Notes under the pieces: generated by a model
Databases searched by the model: none
Told to the model about the DNA's origin: nothing
The model's input: only the letters and a program-made list of their open reading frames with translations
Part shown: positions 59,940 through 64,000 of the stretch, in pieces
How positions within the stretch are numbered: the first letter of the stretch is position 1
How the letters are laid out: each line of letters starts with the position of its first letter
Program-made: the position numbers and the translations under genes
DNA from: Sandaracinus sp.
GTDB lineage: Bacteria; Myxococcota_A; Polyangia; Polyangiales; Houyiibacteriaceae
Direction of reading: 5' to 3'
DNA length: 64,000 nucleotides
NCBI GenBank assembly: GCA_002699025.1
Contig: PABA01000075.1
Location: 26,247-90,246, forward strand

Positions 59940-60926
59940 CTACTGCCAGTCGCCGTCACTCACCGGGAGCGCCCCGGGCGGCAGCGCGACGACCGCCCCG
60001 GGGGAGACGGGCGCGTCGTCCTGGAGGGGCTGGCCGAAGGTGGCTTCGTCCATCTCCTTCACGGACTTCACGTCGGCGAGCGCGGGGCTCCCCCCGATCG
60101 CCGCGGCGCCCTCGTCCTCCAGCTCGAACCAGGGCAGGCCGGCCTCCGCGTAGGCCTTCGCCGTCACCGGCGTCGGCGGCGGCGCCTCTCCCGTGAGCTC
60201 GCGCCAGCGCATGGCGTCCACGAGGTGGACGAAGACGCGCAGCCTGCGCGCCGTGTCCCACGTGCCGATCCCGTGCGGGTCCCGGTAGATCTTCTGCACC
60301 ATGCTCCCGCCCGCGCCGAGGCCCATCGCGCCGGCCGCCGCGGGCGCGCAGGGAGCCGGAGGGCCGCCGGCGGCGCGGCAGCGGCGGAGCGGGCGCGGCG
60401 GGATGGCGCCGGGCTTCGGCGGGTAGGCCTGGAGCTGGAGGCCGCCGTGCTTCTCTTCGCCGCTCACCTGCCCCTCGACCGTGTAGCCCATGCCGAGGGG
60501 CATGGCGACGAACTGGCGGATCGTGCCGCGTCCGGTGGCGATGCCGTCGAGCCAGGGCTGCCGGCCGGTCACGAGGTAGTTCTGCGGCCGGTCCGCGAGC
60601 CCCTCGCGCCAGCGCTCGCCGGTCAACGCGCAGACCTTGCCCACGCCGACCTTCAGCGCGTGCGGGGCGTGGCCGAAGGAGAGCCAGAGGGCCTCGCGGC
60701 GGTACATGGGAAGGAGCACGCCGCCGGCCCGGCGCATGGCCTCGGGCACGCGGTCGGCGTGGTCGGCGACGCGGCGGAGCGGGAAGGTGCCGAGGCCGGG
60801 CGGCAGCGGGTAGCGGCGGCCGTCGTCGGGGATGCGCAGCGTGCGGACGAACCGGATGCTCAGGCCGCCGAGCTGGAGCCGGTCGCGGTGGATGGTGAGG
60901 GGCGGGGTCGTCGGGTTCGGATGCAT
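59940..60926 (-). CDS. conserved protein of unknown function
   Basis: Start at ATG 60926 with AGAGGAG six bases upstream, a strong choice. The 328-residue protein has long, highly patterned segments: IRFVRTLRIPDDGRRYPLPPGLG, GGVLLPMYRREALWLSFG, KVGVGKVCALTGE, YLVTGRQPWLDGI, GTIRQFVAMPLGMGYTVEGQVSGEEKHGGLQL. I recall these from an uncharacterised family found in bacteria, fungi and plants. No signal peptide, membrane helix or catalytic motif is evident. The middle contains CRAAGGPPAPC, then a hydrophobic Gly/Ala run. Divergent from the ECF sigma factor gene with 172 bases between. Confidence 0.8.
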   Translation of the reverse strand: MHPNPTTPPLTIHRDRLQLGGLSIRFVRTLRIPDDGRRYPLPPGLGTFPLRRVADHADRVPEAMRRAGGVLLPMYRREALWLSFGHAPHALKVGVGKVCALTGERWREGLADRPQNYLVTGRQPWLDGIATGRGTIRQFVAMPLGMGYTVEGQVSGEEKHGGLQLQAYPPKPGAIPPRPLRRCRAAGGPPAPCAPAAAGAMGLGAGGSMVQKIYRDPHGIGTWDTARRLRVFVHLVDAMRWRELTGEAPPPTPVTAKAYAEAGLPWFELEDEGAAAIGGSPALADVKSVKEMDEATFGQPLQDDAPVSPGAVVALPPGALPVSDGDWQ

Positions 60927-61049
60927 GTCGTTCTCCTCTCGGGGTTCGGGGAGATCGACCGCGGGTGCCCGCCGTCCGTCACGGCCGCCGCCGGCGAGAG
61001 AGGCATGAGCCCGAGATCGCGGCGCTTTTCGGGGCGGCATGAAAAAGTC

Positions 61050-61076
61050 CGTGACAGATCCGGGCGCGCGTCGTCC
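61050..61076 (+). promoter_or_regulatory. possible ECF-type autoregulatory promoter
   Basis: An A-rich stretch (GAAAAAG at 61040-61046), GTGACA at 61050-61055, then CGTCCA at 61071-61076 (15-base spacing) upstream of the ECF sigma gene resembles ECF-dependent promoters (AAC/GAC-type -35, CGTC-type -10). Spacing is a little short. Tentative. Confidence 0.3.
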
Positions 61077-61098
61077 ATCCTCCCGGGAGCCTCACGCC

Positions 61099-61950
61099 GT
61101 GCCCGAGCCCACCACCCACCCCGACGCGCCGCTGCTCCGCGCCCTCCGCGAGGGGGACGTGCGCGCCGCCGCCGAGGGCCTCGTGCGCCGCTACGCGGAC
61201 GAGGTCCACGCGCTCTGCCGCGCCATGGTGCGCGACGCGACGGCCGCCGAGGACCTCGCGCAGGACGTCTTCGGGCGCGCCTTCGCGGCGCTCCCGGCCT
61301 TTCGCGCCGAGGCCTCGCTCCGGACGTGGATCCTCCGCATCGCCCGGAACCGCTGCGTCGATCATCTCCGCGCCCGGCAGCGCGAGCCCTGGGGACCGGG
61401 CGCCGAGGAGGAGCCGGACGCGCAGCCGGCGGCCGAGCCCTCGGTCGCGCAGCTGCTCGTGCATCGGGAGCAGCTGCGCGCCGGGCTGGACGCGCTGAGC
61501 GAGGGGGAGCGCGCGCTGGTCGTGCTGCGCTTCGGGCACGAGCTCGGCTACCCGGAGCTCGCGGACGCCTTCGGGCTGAAGGAGGGCGCCGTGCGCATGC
61601 GCGTGAGCCGCGCGGTGGCGAAGATGCGCGCCGTGCTCGAAACGCCTGGGGCCGGCGCGATGCGTTCGCGAAGCGCCGGAGCGCCGCCGGCCCCCGCGGC
61701 GCCGCGCCGGCCCTCCGCGCCACGGGCGTCCGGAGCCCGTCCGCCCGAAGCCCGTCCAGAAGCCCCGCCCGGCGCGCCCGCGCCCGGAGCGCCGCCGGCT
61801 CGAGCCCCCGCACCCGGTCTCGCGCGCGGGGGCGCGCGTCGTCGCCTCGGGGCCGCCCCGCCGGCGCCGCCCTCGCCCTTCGCGCTCCCGGCGAGCGACG
61901 CCCTCCGCGCCCGCCTCCACGACCTCCTCGACGCGCTGAGCCCGACGTAG
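61099..61950 (+). CDS. ECF-family RNA polymerase sigma factor with long C-terminal extension
   Basis: Start at GTG 61099 (GGGAG nine bases upstream); an in-frame ATG at 61039 lies in promoter-like DNA. The 283-residue product has sigma region 2 at about 20-85 (LVRRYADEVHALCRAMVRDATAAEDLAQDVFGRAFAALPAFRAEASLRTWILRIARNRCVDHLR) and region 4 at about 130-180 (LSEGERALVVLRFGHELGYPELADAFGLKEGAVRMRVSRAVAKMR). The last 90 or so residues are Ala/Pro/Arg-rich and end in a short helix (DALRARLHDLLDAL). No anti-sigma gene is adjacent, so the extension may regulate activity. Confidence 0.92.
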   Translation: MPEPTTHPDAPLLRALREGDVRAAAEGLVRRYADEVHALCRAMVRDATAAEDLAQDVFGRAFAALPAFRAEASLRTWILRIARNRCVDHLRARQREPWGPGAEEEPDAQPAAEPSVAQLLVHREQLRAGLDALSEGERALVVLRFGHELGYPELADAFGLKEGAVRMRVSRAVAKMRAVLETPGAGAMRSRSAGAPPAPAAPRRPSAPRASGARPPEARPEAPPGAPAPGAPPARAPAPGLARGGARRRLGAAPPAPPSPFALPASDALRARLHDLLDALSPT

Positions 61951-62028
61951 CGAGCGAACGGCCGGAGACGACTCCCGCCGCTCGCAAGCGCGACCGACTC
62001 GCTCGGCGCCGGTCTCTCGTCCGGGCGG

Positions 62029-62126
62029 CCTCGCATCGGGCCCGGCCTCGCATCGGGCCCGGCCTCGCATCGGGCCCGGCCTCGCATCGGGCCCGGCCTT
62101 GCATCGGGCCCGGCCTTGCATCGCGG
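62029..62126. repeat. 17-bp tandem repeat upstream of astB
   Basis: Units of CCTCGCATCGGGCCCGG at 62029, 62046, 62063 and 62080; a fifth (62097) and a truncated sixth (62114-62126) carry CCTTGCAT instead. Each unit contains the palindrome CGGGCCCG. The sixth supplies the TTGCAT used as -35 candidate for astB. Confidence 0.93.
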
Positions 62127-62144
62127 CGGCCGGGGCGCGACAAC
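62116..62144 (+). promoter_or_regulatory. sigma-70-type promoter candidate of astB
   Basis: TTGCAT (62116-62121, inside the last 17-bp repeat), 17 bases, GACAAC (62139-62144), then seven bases to the ATG at 62152. The -10 is weak, but spacing matches other leaderless starts in this window. Confidence 0.4.
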
Positions 62145-62151
62145 GCCGCCC

Positions 62152-63477
62152 ATGGCCACCCGCCTCGAGATGAACTTCGACGGCCTCGTCGGGCCCTCCC
62201 ACAACTACGCGGGCCTGGCGATCGGCAACGTCGCCTCGGCGACCCACGCCGGCCAGGCGAGCGCCCCCCGCCGCGCGGTCATCGAGGGCCTCGAGAAGAT
62301 GGCCGCCCTCCACGCCCTCGGCGTGCCCCAGGGCCTGCTCCCGCCCCAGGAGCGGCCGCGCCTCGACGTGCTCCGCGAGCTCGGCTTCGCCGGGGCGGAC
62401 GAGGCCGCCCTCCTCGCCGCCGCCGCGAAGGAGGCGCCGGGCATCCTCGCGGCGGTCTACAGCGCCTCGGCCATGTGGTCGGCCAACGCGGCCACCATCA
62501 GCCCGTCCGGCGACACGAGCGACGGCCGCGTGCACATCTCGCCGGCGAACCTCCAGTCGAGCTTCCACCGTTCCCTCGAGGCCGCCGACACGGCCCGCGC
62601 GCTCGCGCGCCTCTTCCCCGGGGAGCGCTTCCGCCACCACGCGCCGCTCCCCGCGACGCCGGCCTTCGGCGACGAGGGCGCCGCCAACCACACCTACCTC
62701 GACGCGCCGGGGGGCGGCCTCGAGGTGTTCGTCTTCGGCCGCGCGTCGAGCGGGCCCACGCCCACGCGCTTCCCGGCGCGGCAGACCCGCGCGGCCTCCG
62801 AGGCGGTGGCCCGGCGGCACGGCCTCGCCCCCGAGCGGGCGCTCTTCCTCCAGCAGCGGCCCGAGGCCATCGACGCGGGCGTCTTCCACAACGACGTGAT
62901 CGCCGTCGGGCACGGGCGCTGGCTGCTCTGGCACGAGCAGGCCTTCCTCGCCGAGGACGCCGTCGCCCGGATCCGCGAGCGCTTCGCGGCGCTCGGCGGC
63001 GAGCTCGTCTCCTGGCGCGTGACGAGCGAGGAGCTCTCCGTCGCGGAGGCGGTGCGCACCTACCTCTTCAACTCGCAGATCGTGTCGACCGGCGCCGGCC
63101 CCGTGCTCATCGCGCCGAAGGAGTGCGAGGAGAGCGACGCGGCGCGGGCGGTCGTCGAGCGGCTGAAGGGGGAGGGGCTCGCCGACGCGCGCTTCCTCGA
63201 CGTGCGCCAGAGCATGCGCAACGGCGGCGGTCCGGCCTGCCTCCGGCTCCGGGTGCAGCTCGGCGAGGAGGAGCGGGCGGCGATCCACCCGGGGGCCGCC
63301 TACACGCCCGAGCGCCACGCGGCGCTGAAGGCCTGGGCGGAGAAGCACTACCGCGAGGAGCTGAAGCCCGCGGAGCTCGCGGACCCGCGGCTCCCCGGCG
63401 AGATCCGCGCGGCCCTCGACGAGCTCACCCAGCTCCTCGACCTCGGCGGCGACTTCTACCGCTTCCAGCGCGCCTGA
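62152..63477 (+). CDS. astB: N-succinylarginine dihydrolase
   Basis: A 441-residue enzyme of the arginine succinyltransferase (AST) pathway that converts N2-succinylarginine to succinylornithine, CO2 and ammonia. MNFDGLVGPSHNYAGLAIGN, MWSANAATISPSGDT, VHISPANLQSSFHRS, FGDEGAANHTYLD, QQRPEAIDAGVFHNDVIAV and MRNGGGPACLRLRV are strong family motifs; the active-site His/Glu and the Cys in GGPACLRLR near the C-terminus are present. Normal length. No other ast gene is in the window, so the pathway genes are scattered or incomplete. No Shine-Dalgarno. Confidence 0.96.
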   Translation: MATRLEMNFDGLVGPSHNYAGLAIGNVASATHAGQASAPRRAVIEGLEKMAALHALGVPQGLLPPQERPRLDVLRELGFAGADEAALLAAAAKEAPGILAAVYSASAMWSANAATISPSGDTSDGRVHISPANLQSSFHRSLEAADTARALARLFPGERFRHHAPLPATPAFGDEGAANHTYLDAPGGGLEVFVFGRASSGPTPTRFPARQTRAASEAVARRHGLAPERALFLQQRPEAIDAGVFHNDVIAVGHGRWLLWHEQAFLAEDAVARIRERFAALGGELVSWRVTSEELSVAEAVRTYLFNSQIVSTGAGPVLIAPKECEESDAARAVVERLKGEGLADARFLDVRQSMRNGGGPACLRLRVQLGEEERAAIHPGAAYTPERHAALKAWAEKHYREELKPAELADPRLPGEIRAALDELTQLLDLGGDFYRFQRA

Positions 63478-63511
63478 GCGTCTTCGCGCCGCGCGTCCCG
63501 ACTCGCCCGCA

Positions 63512-64000
63512 CTAGAAGACGTCTTCGACGAGGGGGACGTCGTCGGCGCGCACGTCGCGGCGACGGCGGCGGCGCATCGGCGAGCTCTCCCGCTCCGCCC
63601 CTTCCGTCGCGCGCGACCGTTGCGTGGCGCGCCGCCGCCGGGATGCCGCCCGCGCGCGGCGAGCTCGCGCGGCGTCCTCCTGCGCGGCGCTCTGCTGCGC
63701 GTTCTCTTCCGAGCCGGGGGTCTCGGCGCGCTCCGCGGGCGTCGGCGGGGTCTCGTCGGCGGGCGCCGCCTCCGCGAGCTCCTCGGGCGCGGCCTCCTCC
63801 TCCGGCGCGCGCTCCTCGGCCTGGCCCGAGGTGGCCTCGTCCGGGGTGGCCTCGGCCTGCTCGGCGGTCGCCTCGATCTCTGCCTCGGCGGCCGTATCGC
63901 CGGCCTCGTCCGGCGCCGACGCACCGAGCTCGGCTCCCGGGGGCGTCGCGGTGGGCGCGCCGCTCGCTTCCGCCGCCGGGCCCGAAGCCGGCGCGAGCGG
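63512..64000 (-). CDS. C-terminal part of an acidic/Arg-rich protein, start outside window
   Basis: The minus-strand frame ending with TAG at 63512 is open to the end of the window (162 codons, no start needed). It encodes an Ala/Glu/Pro-rich acidic stretch (many EEAAPEE-like runs) followed by a basic stretch (ARRARAASRRRRATQRSRATE and MRRRRRRD) and the end VPLVEDVF. The sharp acidic-to-basic change and the composition look like a real disordered tail rather than random GC-rich DNA. Convergent with astB, 34 bases away. Nothing can be said about function. Confidence 0.6.
   Translation of the reverse strand, partial: PLAPASGPAAEASGAPTATPPGAELGASAPDEAGDTAAEAEIEATAEQAEATPDEATSGQAEERAPEEEAAPEELAEAAPADETPPTPAERAETPGSEENAQQSAAQEDAARARRARAASRRRRATQRSRATEGAERESSPMRRRRRRDVRADDVPLVEDVF

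Noticed and set aside
60979..63924. Long minus-strand frame spanning the sigma factor and astB
   Set aside because: Antisense to two well-supported genes; its apparent repeats come from the 17-bp array.

Overview
The window reads as a chromosomal piece of a very GC-rich deltaproteobacterium, most likely Myxococcota (Polyangia, Sandaracinus-like). Pointers are: an FHA-type sigma-54 activator coupled to a Ser/Thr kinase, VIT/vWA/TPR proteins with an AgmX/PglI-type domain, many lipoproteins with Asp-Ala-Gly-rich spacers after the lipobox, DUF3943 and FG-GAP proteins, and many GTG starts and overlapping (ATGA, GTGA, TGATG) genes. This is inference; no rRNA or tRNA gene was seen to confirm it.

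Layout. 1-9.2 kb: two tandem, translationally coupled VIT/vWA/TPR cell-surface proteins (the first cut by the window start) and a DUF3943 protein with a sigma-54-like promoter. 9.5-16.8 kb: a tightly coupled operon of an FHA sigma-54 activator, a Ser/Thr kinase, a TPR/PEGA-like membrane protein and two lipoproteins that share a Cys-rich module. 16.8-21.9 kb: secreted proteins (HExxH protease, propeller-like protein, class 3 lipase, small secreted protein, metzincin), the first behind another sigma-54-like promoter, closed by a perfect 14-bp hairpin. 21.9-37.1 kb: a capsule region. On the minus strand lies a complete Kdo-linked, ABC-transporter-dependent (group 2 type) export and lipid-linker operon, kpsF-lipoprotein-kpsM-kpsT-kpsE-kpsD-kdsA-kdsC-kdsB-kpsC-kpsS, followed by an FkbM methyltransferase and a KpsC-like fusion protein in visibly lower-GC DNA. 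37.5-48.5 kb: an FG-GAP lipoprotein, ribosomal protein L31 type B, a roughly 640-bp tandem repeat block, hemB, a hotdog thioesterase/DUF202/epoxide-hydrolase operon, a saccharopine dehydrogenase-like protein, a membrane protein, a class II photolyase with a DUF2256-DUF3253 protein, and an acid-ceramidase-like hydrolase. 48.7-60 kb: a lipoprotein with tandem P-domains, a 12 x 10-bp repeat, a small RaiA-like candidate, a GHKL ATPase fused to an HExxH protease, a zinc-ribbon membrane protein, and three paralogous membrane proteins (one frameshifted) around a PolX-like protein whose polymerase site is lost. 60-64 kb: an uncharacterised conserved protein, an ECF sigma factor, 17-bp repeats, astB, and the 3-prime end of an acidic/Arg-rich protein that runs off the window.

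How the genes work together: kdsD(kpsF)-kdsA-kdsC-kdsB make CMP-Kdo; KpsC and KpsS build the poly-Kdo linker on lipid; KpsM/T/E/D export the polymer. No serotype-type glycosyltransferase set is visible nearby apart from the KpsC-like fusion. A second theme is promoter architecture: several genes have a -10-like hexamer 5-9 bp before the start codon, often with a -35-like element 17 bp upstream, implying leaderless or near-leaderless transcripts next to other genes with clear Shine-Dalgarno sites.

All calls come from reading the sequence and from recalled family motifs; no database search was run.
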